From: Brevundimonas sp. SH203
GTDB lineage: Bacteria > Pseudomonadota > Alphaproteobacteria > Caulobacterales > Caulobacteraceae
Direction: 5' to 3'
Assembly: GCF_002157625.1 (NCBI RefSeq)
Contig: NZ_BDMM01000004.1
Span: forward strand, 186,001 to 250,000
DNA: 64,000 nucleotides
The position numbers and the translations under genes are program-made. The notes beneath the pieces are model-generated. The model had not been told where the DNA came from and did no database searches. It saw nothing but the letters and a program-made list of their open reading frames with translations. Positions 1-8,452 of the stretch are shown here, piece by piece (position 1 is the first letter of the stretch; every line of letters begins with the position of its first letter).

Positions 1-479
1 GCCGAAATCACGATGGTCTCGCCGGCCCTGGCCTTCAGCACGTCGGTCACGCCGAAATAGGCGGTCAGCCCCGTCATCCCCAGCACCGACATATTGGCCG
101 TCAGCGGCAGGCCCGGCGCGCGGTGGACGGGACGCAGGCCGCTTTCCGGCACGACGGCGTAGTCGGCCCAGCCGCCCGAGGCCGGCATGACCACGTCGCC
201 AGGCTTGAAGCGATCCGACTTCGAACCCTCGACCACGCCCAGGGTCAGGCCGCGCATGACCTCGCCCAGACCCACCGGCGGCAGATAGCCCTCGGTGTCG
301 TTCATCCAGGTGCGGTTGGTCGGGTCCAGCGACAGATAGACGGTGCGGACCAGCACCTCGCCCTCGCCGACCTCCGGCACGGGGGTTTCGACCAGTTCCA
401 GATCGCCGGGCTGGATCAGCCCCTTGGGCCGCTGGCGCAGCACCCATTGCCGGTTCGTCTTGCCGTCTTGCGAAGCCAT
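1..479 (-). CDS. NADP-dependent MDR-family oxidoreductase, C-terminus beyond the window
   Basis: The reverse strand reads openly from an ATG at 479 to the window edge, giving the first 159 residues of a medium-chain dehydrogenase/reductase. It has the GroES-like N-terminal fold with the family motif YLSLDPTNRTWM (about residues 48-59) and GMTGLTAYFG (about 133-142), which precedes the Rossmann NADP site. Proteins of this kind (CurA / prostaglandin reductase-like) reduce enones or quinones with NADPH. The zinc ligands of classical alcohol dehydrogenases are not seen. The cofactor domain lies outside the window, so the substrate is unknown. Confidence 0.85.
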   Translation of the reverse strand, partial: MASQDGKTNRQWVLRQRPKGLIQPGDLELVETPVPEVGEGEVLVRTVYLSLDPTNRTWMNDTEGYLPPVGLGEVMRGLTLGVVEGSKSDRFKPGDVVMPASGGWADYAVVPESGLRPVHRAPGLPLTANMSVLGMTGLTAYFGVTDVLKARAGETIVIS

Positions 480-551
480 CCGCGTCTCTCCCGAAAGTTT
501 TCTTTGACCACCATCTTGAGCCGGACGCTGCGGCGGGTCGAGACGAGGCGC

Positions 552-665
552 AAGAAAAAAGCGGCCCTTTCGGACCGCTTTGAAGTGGCATCATCGAGAA
601 TGAGGTGCGGAGGCGGCATGACCGGCCTTGGCCAGTCAAGTCGGGGGGCGTCGCCGCCTCCACAT
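552..665 (-). ncRNA. Candidate sigma-EcfG-dependent small RNA (GsrN-like)
   Basis: Downstream of phyR on the same strand, a perfect GGAAC-N16-CGTT promoter (672-696) is followed by about 110 nt with strong RNA structure and no credible gene. An 11-bp outer stem (653-663 with 605-617, one bulged G) encloses a single-stranded C6 run (643-648) and a 9-bp inner hairpin (630-638 with 619-627). It ends in an intrinsic terminator (558-581, then TTTTTTCTT). Caulobacter GsrN is a sigma-T-dependent sRNA of about 105 nt that pairs through a C-rich loop, so size, promoter and C-rich loop all match. Homology to GsrN is inferred from architecture, not from an alignment. Confidence 0.7.
558..581 (-). terminator. 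Rho-independent terminator of the candidate sRNA
   Basis: On the reverse strand, AAAGCGG and CCGCTTT form the base of the stem, extended by GG/CC around a GAAA loop. A run of six T's followed by CTT lies immediately downstream (552-557). Confidence 0.75.
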
Positions 666-671
666 GCCGAT

Positions 672-696
672 AACGACGCCGTATGGCGACGGTTCC
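672..696 (-). promoter_or_regulatory. Sigma-EcfG promoter of the candidate sRNA
   Basis: The reverse strand has GGAAC at 696-692 and CGTT at 675-672 with a 16-base spacer, an exact match to the alphaproteobacterial EcfG consensus. The expected transcription start is near 665. Confidence 0.8.
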
Positions 697-730
697 GGGG
701 ACGCTCCCTTTTCTTTCGCGAGGGACCGTC

Positions 731-767
731 GAAACGAAAAAGACCCTGTCGCCACGGGCGAACAGGG
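731..767 (-). terminator. Rho-independent terminator after phyR
   Basis: The reverse strand has the stem CCCTGT-CGCC / GGCG-ACAGGG (744-767) with one bulged base, followed by a T-rich tract (TCTTTTTCGTTT). It lies 27 bases past the phyR stop and separates phyR from the downstream sRNA unit. Confidence 0.75.
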
Positions 768-793
768 CCTTCTCGTCCTAGGGAATACAGACC

Positions 794-1591
794 TCAGGCG
801 GCCTGTTTCTGACGCGACGGATGGAAGAACAGCGCCTGGCTGATCGCCGCCTTCACCGTCTCGGGCTGGAACGGCTTGGTGATCAGGAAGGTCGGCTCGG
901 GACGCTCGCCGGTCAGCAGGCGTTCCGGGAAGGCGGTGATGAAGATCACCGGCACATCCAGGGTCTTCAGGATGTCCTTCACCGCGTCGATGCCGGACGA
1001 GCCGTCGGCCAGCTGGATGTCGGCCAGGACCAGGCCCGGCTTGTGACGGGCGACGGCGTCGATGGCCTCGTCATGGGTGGTGGCGGTGCCGGTGACGCGA
1101 TGGCCCAACTCCTGCACCAGGCTCTGGATGTCGGCAGAGATGATGGCCTCGTCCTCGATCACCAGAACGTCGGTGGCCAGTTCGGCGTCAATGTCGGCCT
1201 GGGCGTCGGCGATCAGGCGTTCGACGTCGCGCGGATCGGCCGACAGGATCTGGGCGGCCTCGGACGGGGTGAACCCTTCCAGCGCGGTCAGAAGGAAGGC
1301 CTGGCGCGAACGCGGCGCGATGCGCAGCAGACGCTGCGAGGCGTCGCCCCCGCCCGTCGTCTCCAGACCACCCGTTTCCAGCTGGGCGCCGGTGGAGGAC
1401 CAGATGGCGTGGAAGACGTGATAGAGCGCCACGCGGGGCGTCATGTCCGGGGACAGCTGCTGCTCGCCGGCCGCCAGGGCTTCGAGCGCGACACGCACAT
1501 AGTTGTCGCCCGTGGATTGATCGCCGGTCAGGGCGCGGGCGTAGCGACGCACGTAAGGAAGGTGCGGCGCGAGTCTGGCCAAAAGGCTCAT
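794..1591 (-). CDS. phyR: PhyR, anti-anti-sigma response regulator of the general stress response
   Basis: This 265-residue protein has the PhyR layout: an N-terminal EcfG sigma-like domain (about 1-130) that mimics the sigma factor, then a CheY-like receiver (about 142-255). The phospho-acceptor is Asp191 in LADIQLADG, and the conserved lysine is in ITKPFQ. In this family, phosphorylation by PhyK-type kinases exposes the sigma-like domain, which sequesters NepR and frees EcfG. It is divergent from nepR-ecfG and has its own perfect EcfG promoter, so it should be positively autoregulated. The length and order match Caulobacter PhyR. Confidence 0.97.
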   Translation of the reverse strand: MSLLARLAPHLPYVRRYARALTGDQSTGDNYVRVALEALAAGEQQLSPDMTPRVALYHVFHAIWSSTGAQLETGGLETTGGGDASQRLLRIAPRSRQAFLLTALEGFTPSEAAQILSADPRDVERLIADAQADIDAELATDVLVIEDEAIISADIQSLVQELGHRVTGTATTHDEAIDAVARHKPGLVLADIQLADGSSGIDAVKDILKTLDVPVIFITAFPERLLTGERPEPTFLITKPFQPETVKAAISQALFFHPSRQKQAA

Positions 1592-1651
1592 TCAGTTAGT
1601 CCCCGACAAATCTCCGCCGTCCCGGCAAGGGAAAGCGCTACATCGGGTTCA

Positions 1652-1676
1652 AACGTATCATATCGGTCGCGGTTCC
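1652..1676 (-). promoter_or_regulatory. Sigma-EcfG promoter of phyR
   Basis: The reverse strand carries GGAAC (1676-1672), a 16-base spacer and CGTT (1655-1652), 61 bases upstream of the phyR start. It is divergent to the nepR promoter 41 bases away. Confidence 0.88.
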
Positions 1677-1717
1677 CCAGCTTCGATCAAGCTTGAGCAT
1701 AAAATGCACGGCTTACA

Positions 1718-1742
1718 GGAACCCGGCCGCCGGGACGGCGTT
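1718..1742 (+). promoter_or_regulatory. Sigma-EcfG promoter of nepR-ecfG
   Basis: GGAAC at 1718-1722, a 16-base spacer and CGTT at 1739-1742 are an exact consensus match. The transcription start should be near 1749, giving a leader of about 40 nt before the nepR ATG at 1789. Confidence 0.88.
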
Positions 1743-1788
1743 AAGGCTGGCATCTCTGCGACGACCGTTGGGTGGGCCCGTTCTGTCT

Positions 1789-1992
1789 ATGATTGATTCT
1801 TCCGACTCCTCGCGTCCGCGCGGCGCCGACAACAAAGGGGAGGCGGGGCTTGAGGAAGCGCGTCTTCGCCAGCAGGCCATCGGCGTCAAGCTGCGGCATA
1901 TGTTCGACGAGGTCGTCAACGAGCCCGTCCCGGACGAATTCCTGGAAATCCTGAAGCGCGCCGACGCCAAGGCGGCGGACGGTCCTGCATGA
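1789..1992 (+). CDS. nepR: NepR, anti-sigma factor of EcfG
   Basis: This is a 67-residue protein with the NepR core: IGVKLRHMFDEVV followed by NEPVPDEFLEILKRAD near the C-terminus. In this family two helices clamp EcfG, and release follows binding to phosphorylated PhyR. I chose the ATG at 1789 because a longer reading from 1693 would start upstream of, and run through, the EcfG promoter at 1718-1742. The stop overlaps the ecfG start (ATGA at 1989), so anti-sigma and sigma are translationally coupled. Confidence 0.94.
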   Translation: MIDSSDSSRPRGADNKGEAGLEEARLRQQAIGVKLRHMFDEVVNEPVPDEFLEILKRADAKAADGPA

Positions 1993-2600
1993 GCACCTCA
2001 CGCCTGGGGGCCGCCCCCAAGCCCGCATCGGCCGACGATGAAGGCTTCAAGCGCGAACTGGTTCTGCTGATCCCGCATCTGCGCGCCTTCGCCCGCACCC
2101 TGACCGGCGACCCCACCGCCGCAGACGATCTGGCGCAGGACGCCATGATGAAGGCCTGGGACGCGCGCGCCAGCTATCAGATGGGCACGAACATGAAGGC
2201 GTGGACCTTCATGATCCTGCGCAACCAGTTCTATTCCGAAAAGCGCCGGTCGTGGCGCCAGTCGCAGCTGGATCAGGAGGCGGCCGAACGCACCCTGGTC
2301 GCCGTGGACGATCCCGAGGCGCCCGTCGCCCTGGACGAACTGCGCCAAGCTCTGAAGACCCTGCCGGAGGAACAGCGCGAGGCCCTGATCCTGGTCGGCG
2401 CGGGCGGCTTCGCCTATGAAGAGGCGGCCGAAATCTGCGGCTGCGCGGTCGGCACGGTGAAAAGCCGTGTCAGCCGGGCGCGCCGCGCCCTTCAGGCCAC
2501 GCTGGAAAAGGGCGGCTACAGCCGCGACGGCCAAGCGGCCGGCGAGGCCATGCGCACCATTCTGGGCGAGGCCGACAGGCTGGCCGGCGCCCGGGGCTGA
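1989..2600 (+). CDS. ecfG: EcfG-type (SigT) extracytoplasmic function sigma factor
   Basis: This 203-residue ECF sigma factor has region 2 (about 28-90, with the core DDLAQDAMMKAWDARASY) and region 4 (about 115-170, with LPEEQREALIL and the recognition helix around GCAVGTVKSRVSRARRAL). It directs RNA polymerase to GGAAC-N16-CGTT promoters of the general stress response. It overlaps nepR by 4 bases and is followed 6 bases later by the PhyK-like kinase. The same promoter sequence occurs upstream of its own operon and elsewhere in this window. Confidence 0.95.
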   Translation: MSTSRLGAAPKPASADDEGFKRELVLLIPHLRAFARTLTGDPTAADDLAQDAMMKAWDARASYQMGTNMKAWTFMILRNQFYSEKRRSWRQSQLDQEAAERTLVAVDDPEAPVALDELRQALKTLPEEQREALILVGAGGFAYEEAAEICGCAVGTVKSRVSRARRALQATLEKGGYSRDGQAAGEAMRTILGEADRLAGARG

Positions 2601-2606
2601 TCGGCG

Positions 2607-4403
2607 GTGAATGCGCCGTCCGAAGCCGCACGGCCGCGCCTGGGTCGAACATGGACGAACGACCGGTTCCAGGGCATCCGCTTTCGGCTGGGCGCCGCCA
2701 TGGCCATGGCGCTGCTGCCGATCTTCGTCCTCAGCCTGATCCAGACCCAGGCGGATTTCCGCCGTCAGGCCGAGGATCGCCAGGTCGATCTGCAGCTGGC
2801 GGCCGAACGCAGCGCCTCCGACGCCAAGGCCCAGCTGGACAGCGCGCAGGTTCTGCTGCGCGCCCTCAGCCCCGACGCCGCCGGCCCCTATTGCGCGGCG
2901 CGGCTGACCGCCCTGGTCGGTCGGCTGGACGGCTATGAGGGGCTCTATCGCATTAGCCCGACGGGCGAGGCGACCTGCGCCTCCGGCCGGCCCGACGGCT
3001 TGCGCTCCGGGGTGTCGCCGGCGTCGAACGCCCGGTGGTTCCAGCGGCTGCGGGACGGCGAGGACCTGGTGGTCATGCGGGCGCCGGACGACGCCGGCTA
3101 TCGCGCCGCCCTGATCGTCGCGACGCGCGCCGAACGACCGATGGGACGGTTCGACGGGGCCATGGTGGCGGTGATCCCGCTGTCGGCCCTGCAGCCCGAT
3201 CTGGAAGACCCCGCCCTGCCCTCCGGCTCCCAGGCGGCCCTGACCGACGGAGCAGGGCGCATTCTGACGGCCAGCGACGCCGGCGTCTTCCGGCTGTCGG
3301 GCGGCGACAAGCTGGCGGGCTGGGTGTCGCGCGCACGCAATGAGGGGTCCGCCGTGTTTCAGGCGCGCGACGCGGGCGGCGAACAGCGCGACTACGCCGG
3401 CGCGGCCCTTGCGGGCGGCGATCTCTACGCCCTGCTGTCGGCCCCGTCCCAGGGGTGGCTGTCCTGGGCGCGGCTCAATCCGATCGGCACGCTTCTGCTG
3501 CCGCTGGGCGCCTGGCTGACGGCCTTCGCGGCGGTGATGCTGCTGTCCGAACGCATCTTCATCCGCTGGCTGGACTATCTGGAGCGGGTGGCGGCCATCT
3601 ATACGCGCGGCCGATTTTCCGTGCGCCCGCTTCAGGCCATGAACGCGCCCGCCGAAATCCGCACCATGGCCAAGACGCTGGACGAGATGGCCGAGGCCAT
3701 CACCGTGCGCGACCGGGAGCTGACCGACGCCCTGGCCGAGAAGGACGCGCTGATGCGCGAGATCCATCACCGGGTGAAGAACAATCTGCAGATCATCTCG
3801 TCCCTGCTGTCGATGCAGCAGCGGGCGCTGACGGACGCACCGGCCAAGGCGGCGCTGGGCGACACCCGCCAGCGGATTTCGGCCCTGGCCCTGATTTATC
3901 GCACCCTCTATCAGAGTGACGACATCCGCCACGCCGACGCGCGCGAGTTCCTGAACGAACTGGTCGGTCAGTTGATCGCCAGCGAGGCCGGGCGCGGCCC
4001 CGTGGTGATCAGTTCGGTGGACGCCGATTCCCTGCATGTGGACCCCGACAAGCTGGCGCCCCTGGCCCTGTGGCTGGTCGAGGCCGTGACCAACGCCCAG
4101 AAGCACGCCTTCGCGTTGAACGGCGGCGAGCTGAAGGTCCGGTTCCGCGTCCAGGGCGACACCTCGGTCCTGGAGGTGGAGGACAACGGCCCCGGCGCGC
4201 CGGCCGGCGCCGAGGTCGGGGTGGGGCGCACCCTGATGAGCGCCTTCGCCAAACAACTGCGCGGCGAGACCGATTTCGTCACGCCGCCCGGCGGCGGCAC
4301 CATCGCGCGCATGACCTTCGCCACGCCCGAGGCGTTGATCCCGGCCGATCCCGCCGACAAGTCGTCTGTCGCAAGAGGAACCGGAGGCATGGGGTCGCGT
4401 TGA
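2607..4403 (+). CDS. phyK: PhyK-like membrane sensor histidine kinase (HisKA_2/HWE type)
   Basis: This is a 598-residue kinase starting at GTG 2607. It has a transmembrane segment at about 30-47, an extracytoplasmic sensing region to about 285, and a second transmembrane segment around 290-312. A linker leads to a HisKA_2 dimerisation domain with EIHHRVKNNLQII; the phosphorylated histidine is probably His388, just before the Arg. The ATPase domain has VEAVTNAQKHAF and EDNGPG. Its position directly after ecfG matches Caulobacter phyK, whose product phosphorylates PhyR. The stimulus cannot be read from the sequence. The 3' end contains the EcfG promoter of the next gene. Confidence 0.92.
   Translation: MNAPSEAARPRLGRTWTNDRFQGIRFRLGAAMAMALLPIFVLSLIQTQADFRRQAEDRQVDLQLAAERSASDAKAQLDSAQVLLRALSPDAAGPYCAARLTALVGRLDGYEGLYRISPTGEATCASGRPDGLRSGVSPASNARWFQRLRDGEDLVVMRAPDDAGYRAALIVATRAERPMGRFDGAMVAVIPLSALQPDLEDPALPSGSQAALTDGAGRILTASDAGVFRLSGGDKLAGWVSRARNEGSAVFQARDAGGEQRDYAGAALAGGDLYALLSAPSQGWLSWARLNPIGTLLLPLGAWLTAFAAVMLLSERIFIRWLDYLERVAAIYTRGRFSVRPLQAMNAPAEIRTMAKTLDEMAEAITVRDRELTDALAEKDALMREIHHRVKNNLQIISSLLSMQQRALTDAPAKAALGDTRQRISALALIYRTLYQSDDIRHADAREFLNELVGQLIASEAGRGPVVISSVDADSLHVDPDKLAPLALWLVEAVTNAQKHAFALNGGELKVRFRVQGDTSVLEVEDNGPGAPAGAEVGVGRTLMSAFAKQLRGETDFVTPPGGGTIARMTFATPEALIPADPADKSSVARGTGGMGSR
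4377..4401 (+). promoter_or_regulatory. Sigma-EcfG promoter inside the phyK 3' end
   Basis: GGAAC (4377-4381), a 16-base spacer and CGTT (4398-4401) lie within the last codons of phyK. Transcription should start near 4408 and give a leader of about 43 nt for the lipoprotein gene at 4451. Confidence 0.78.
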
Positions 4404-4450
4404 TCCGGCAAGACCGGGGCGTTGGCCCCGGCCAACCCCGGAGTCTCTTC

Positions 4451-4588
4451 ATGCGCAAGATTTTCGTTCTGGTCGCCGCCGCCGCCGCCCTGACCACCGC
4501 CGCCTGCAACACTGTCGAAGGCGTGGGCCGCGACACCCAGGCCGCCGGCCAGGCCGTCACCGGCGCCGCCCAGGACGCCAAGAACTGA
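4451..4588 (+). CDS. Entericidin-like small lipoprotein
   Basis: This 45-residue peptide has a lysine-containing signal sequence and the lipobox TTAAC, so Cys19 would be lipidated. The mature part is short and rich in Gly, Ala, Asp and Gln (NTVEGVGRDTQAAGQAV). This is the entericidin A/B pattern, small stress-linked envelope lipoproteins of uncertain role. A perfect EcfG promoter lies 50 bases upstream and a strong terminator downstream, so it appears to be a one-gene stress unit. Confidence 0.88.
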   Translation: MRKIFVLVAAAAALTTAACNTVEGVGRDTQAAGQAVTGAAQDAKN

Positions 4589-4619
4589 TTTCGACGCAGC
4601 CTCGGCTGCATCGGCTTGT

Positions 4620-4650
4620 AAGGCCCCGCTTCGTCGGGGCCTTGTTCGTT
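4620..4650 (+). terminator. Rho-independent terminator after the entericidin-like gene
   Basis: A 9-bp stem AAGGCCCCG / CGGGGCCTT with a CTTCGT loop (4620-4642) is followed by TGTTCGTTT. It ends the lipoprotein transcript before gabD. Confidence 0.85.
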
Positions 4651-4676
4651 TCAAGACCGCCTTGAAGGAGATCGCC

Positions 4677-6131
4677 GTGAACCAGACCGCCCGCAACGCC
4701 GGCCTCGCCCTGCTGAAACAGCACGCCCTGATCGCGGGAGAACCCATTCAGGCGAACGGCGCGGGCATAGCGGTGGACGATCCGGCGACGGGCGAGATCA
4801 TCGGCCATGTCCCCGATCTCGGCGCGGCCGAAACCCAGCGGGCCATTGCGGCGGCGACCGAAAGCTTCGCCGACTGGTCGCGGTCCGATCCCCACAAACG
4901 CGCGACCTTCCTGCGGGTCTGGGCGGCGCTGATCGACGAGAACACCGAGGGTCTGGGCGCCCTAATGGCGCTGGAGAACGGCAAGCCCTTCGAGGAGGCC
5001 AAGGGCGAGGTCGCCTACGCCAACGGTTTTCTGAAATGGTTCGCCGGTCAGGCCGAGCGGCTGATCGGCGAGACGCAGGACAGCCCGCTGGGCCATCTGA
5101 TCCTGACCTATCGCGAGGCGGTGGGGCCGTGCGCCCTGATCACGCCGTGGAACTTCCCCGCCGCCATGCTGACGCGCAAACTGGGACCGGCCTTCGCGGC
5201 GGGCTGCACCGCCGTCGTCAAGCCCGCCAGCCAGACGCCGTTCACCGCCATCGCCCTGGCCGAACTGGCCTATGAGGCGGGACTGCCGAAGGGGGCGCTG
5301 TCCGTCGTCACCGGCGATGCGGCGACCATCGGCAAGGCGCTGACCGACAGCCCGGACATCCGCAAACTGTCCTTCACCGGCTCGACCGGCGTGGGGCGCA
5401 AACTGGCCGAACAGTGCGCGCCGACGCTGAAACGGGTGTCGATGGAGCTGGGCGGCGCGGCGCCCCTGATCGTCTTCGCCGACGCGGACCTGGATCGGGC
5501 CGTCGCCGAGACCATCAAGGGCAAGTTCAGAAACTCGGGACAGACTTGCGTCTGTCCCAACCGCGTCTATGTCGAACGCTCGGTCGCCGAGACCTATGCC
5601 GAAAAACTGGCCGCCGAGGTGGCCAGGATCAGGGTCGGCGCCGCCTTCGACGACGGCGTGAAGGTCGGGCCGCTGATCGAGGACAAGGCCGTCGACAAGG
5701 TCGAGAAACATGTCGCGGCGATCAAGGCCGACGGCGGCCGCGTCCTGACCGGCGGGTCCCGTCATGAACTGGGCGGACGCTTCTTCCAGCCGACCGTGAC
5801 CCTGGGTGGCGACGACGCCCTGTTCCGCGAGGAAGAGACCTTCGGCCCGATGATCCCCGTCTTCGCCTTCGACACCGAGGACGAGGCGCTTCAGAAGGCC
5901 AACGCCAGCGACTACGGCCTAGCCTCCTATCTGTTCACCCGCGATCTGGACCGCGCCATGCGGTTCAGCCGCCGGATCGAGGCGGGGATGTGCGGGGTCA
6001 ACACCGGCCTGATCTCCACCGCCGTCGCCCCGTTCGGCGGGGTCAAACAGTCGGGCTACGGCCGCGAAGGCTCGATCCACGGCATCGACGAATATGTGGA
6101 CGTCAAGACGGTGACGCTGGCGCTGAAATAG
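4677..6131 (+). CDS. gabD: NAD(P)-dependent succinate-semialdehyde dehydrogenase
   Basis: This 484-residue aldehyde dehydrogenase oxidises succinate semialdehyde to succinate, the last step of GABA breakdown. Visible features are TPWNFPAAMLTRK (cofactor and oxyanion Asn), the glycine motif FTGSTGVGR, the general-base Glu in MELGGAAP, and the catalytic Cys in NSGQTCVCPNR. That last motif, with a second Cys two residues later, is typical of GabD. I chose GTG 4677 because AAGGAG lies 6 bases before it; the TTG at 4662 would sit on top of that ribosome site. The substrate is inferred from family resemblance. Confidence 0.92.
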   Translation: MNQTARNAGLALLKQHALIAGEPIQANGAGIAVDDPATGEIIGHVPDLGAAETQRAIAAATESFADWSRSDPHKRATFLRVWAALIDENTEGLGALMALENGKPFEEAKGEVAYANGFLKWFAGQAERLIGETQDSPLGHLILTYREAVGPCALITPWNFPAAMLTRKLGPAFAAGCTAVVKPASQTPFTAIALAELAYEAGLPKGALSVVTGDAATIGKALTDSPDIRKLSFTGSTGVGRKLAEQCAPTLKRVSMELGGAAPLIVFADADLDRAVAETIKGKFRNSGQTCVCPNRVYVERSVAETYAEKLAAEVARIRVGAAFDDGVKVGPLIEDKAVDKVEKHVAAIKADGGRVLTGGSRHELGGRFFQPTVTLGGDDALFREEETFGPMIPVFAFDTEDEALQKANASDYGLASYLFTRDLDRAMRFSRRIEAGMCGVNTGLISTAVAPFGGVKQSGYGREGSIHGIDEYVDVKTVTLALK

Positions 6132-6153
6132 CGCCGGGTCGCCGGGCCTGTAA

Positions 6154-7230
<1,077 letters not shown>

Positions 7231-8355
7231 TCACGCCTCGGGCGCGGGTTCGGTTTTGGGCTTGCGCCTGGGCGCGGCGGGTTTCTTGTCTTCATCCGCA
7301 TAGGGTTCGCCATCGCCGGACAGCAGGATCGCCATCCAGCGCGATCCCCTGAACTCGGCCAGGATGGCCATGGCCATGACGGCCAGCGGCGTGGACAGGA
7401 ACATGCCGACCACGCCCCACATCTTGCCGCAGAAGGCCAGGGCCAGCAGCACCACCACCGGGTCGATGTTCTGGTTTTCGCCCTGCATCCGGGGCTGGAT
7501 GAAGTTGCCGACCACGAACAGGATGACCTGCAGCCCGACCAGCAGGATGACGGCCGGCCAATAGCTTTCGAACTGCGCCAGGGCGAACAGCGGCGGCGCC
7601 AGGCCCGCGACCGCCCCGCCCAGCACGGGGATGAAGCCGACGATGAAGATGACGAAGGTCCAGAACTCTGGGTTCTGAAGCCCCACCGCCCGCATCAGAA
7701 TCCAGGCGACCACGCAGATCATCACCCCCGTCACCGACTGGACCCAGATATAGCCCTCGACCCCGCCGCGCACGCGCTGGAACACCGCCAGGGCCTCGTC
7801 GCGCTGGGTCTTGTGCGGGAACATGGCGACGATCTTCTTGCGGAACCCCGCCTGCGAGGCCAGCAGGAACCCCAGATAGACCAGGACGAAGAAGGCCCCG
7901 GAGGCGATCCCCTGGGCCTGGAAGGCCAGGGAGGTCAGCCAGCCGCGCACGTCCACGCCATTGATCAGGTCCTGGGCCGTGGGCGGATTGTCCAGCCGCA
8001 CCAGACCATAGACGTCGCGGATGATCTGATCGATGCGCGGGCCGATGTTGGCCGACACGCCCGATGCTTCGCCGAAGAATCCGGCCGCCCCGTTCACGAT
8101 GATGGCGATGGAGGCGAAGAAGGCCAGCACCACCAGGGTCAGGGCCGCGATCCCGGCCCAGCGGCTGGTCAGCGGCGTGCGCGCCTCGACCGACCGCTTC
8201 ACCCCGTCGATCATGATCAGCAGGAAGATGGCCATGGCCAGCGGCGTCAGTATGTCCCGCAACCAGTACAGCGCCGCCCCCGCCGCCACGGTGGCGATCA
8301 GGGCCACGGCGTTTCGGGATGCGGTCGAGGAGGGCACGGCGACGGGGCTTTTCAT
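7231..8355 (-). CDS. AI-2E family transporter (UPF0118 / PerM-like permease)
   Basis: This is a 374-residue integral membrane protein with about eight hydrophobic segments and a large loop between the N- and C-terminal halves. The conserved C-terminal motif GNFIQPRMQGENQNIDPVVV lies near residues 295-315. Members of the family export small solutes; autoinducer-2 export, cation antiport and unknown roles have all been described, so the substrate is open. The last 25 residues are a Lys/Pro-rich cytoplasmic tail. It ends directly against obgE on the opposite strand. Confidence 0.9.
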   Translation of the reverse strand: MKSPVAVPSSTASRNAVALIATVAAGAALYWLRDILTPLAMAIFLLIMIDGVKRSVEARTPLTSRWAGIAALTLVVLAFFASIAIIVNGAAGFFGEASGVSANIGPRIDQIIRDVYGLVRLDNPPTAQDLINGVDVRGWLTSLAFQAQGIASGAFFVLVYLGFLLASQAGFRKKIVAMFPHKTQRDEALAVFQRVRGGVEGYIWVQSVTGVMICVVAWILMRAVGLQNPEFWTFVIFIVGFIPVLGGAVAGLAPPLFALAQFESYWPAVILLVGLQVILFVVGNFIQPRMQGENQNIDPVVVLLALAFCGKMWGVVGMFLSTPLAVMAMAILAEFRGSRWMAILLSGDGEPYADEDKKPAAPRRKPKTEPAPEA

Positions 8356-8452
8356 CCCCGTGTTGTCGAACCGGGCGGCGGCGGCGTCAATCGCTGTTCC
8401 GGCGACGTTTGTTCCGCGCTAGAGCTTGCGCCGAGCCCTATCGGAGACCCCA

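Noticed and set aside
1693..1788. Longer nepR start
   Set aside because: It would begin upstream of the EcfG promoter that drives the gene, and NepR proteins are about 60-70 residues long.
1998..4256. A 752-codon open frame on the reverse strand opposite ecfG-phyK
   Set aside because: It is antisense to two clear genes, has no domain, and is rich in Gly, Gln, Arg and His as expected of a GC-rich shadow frame.
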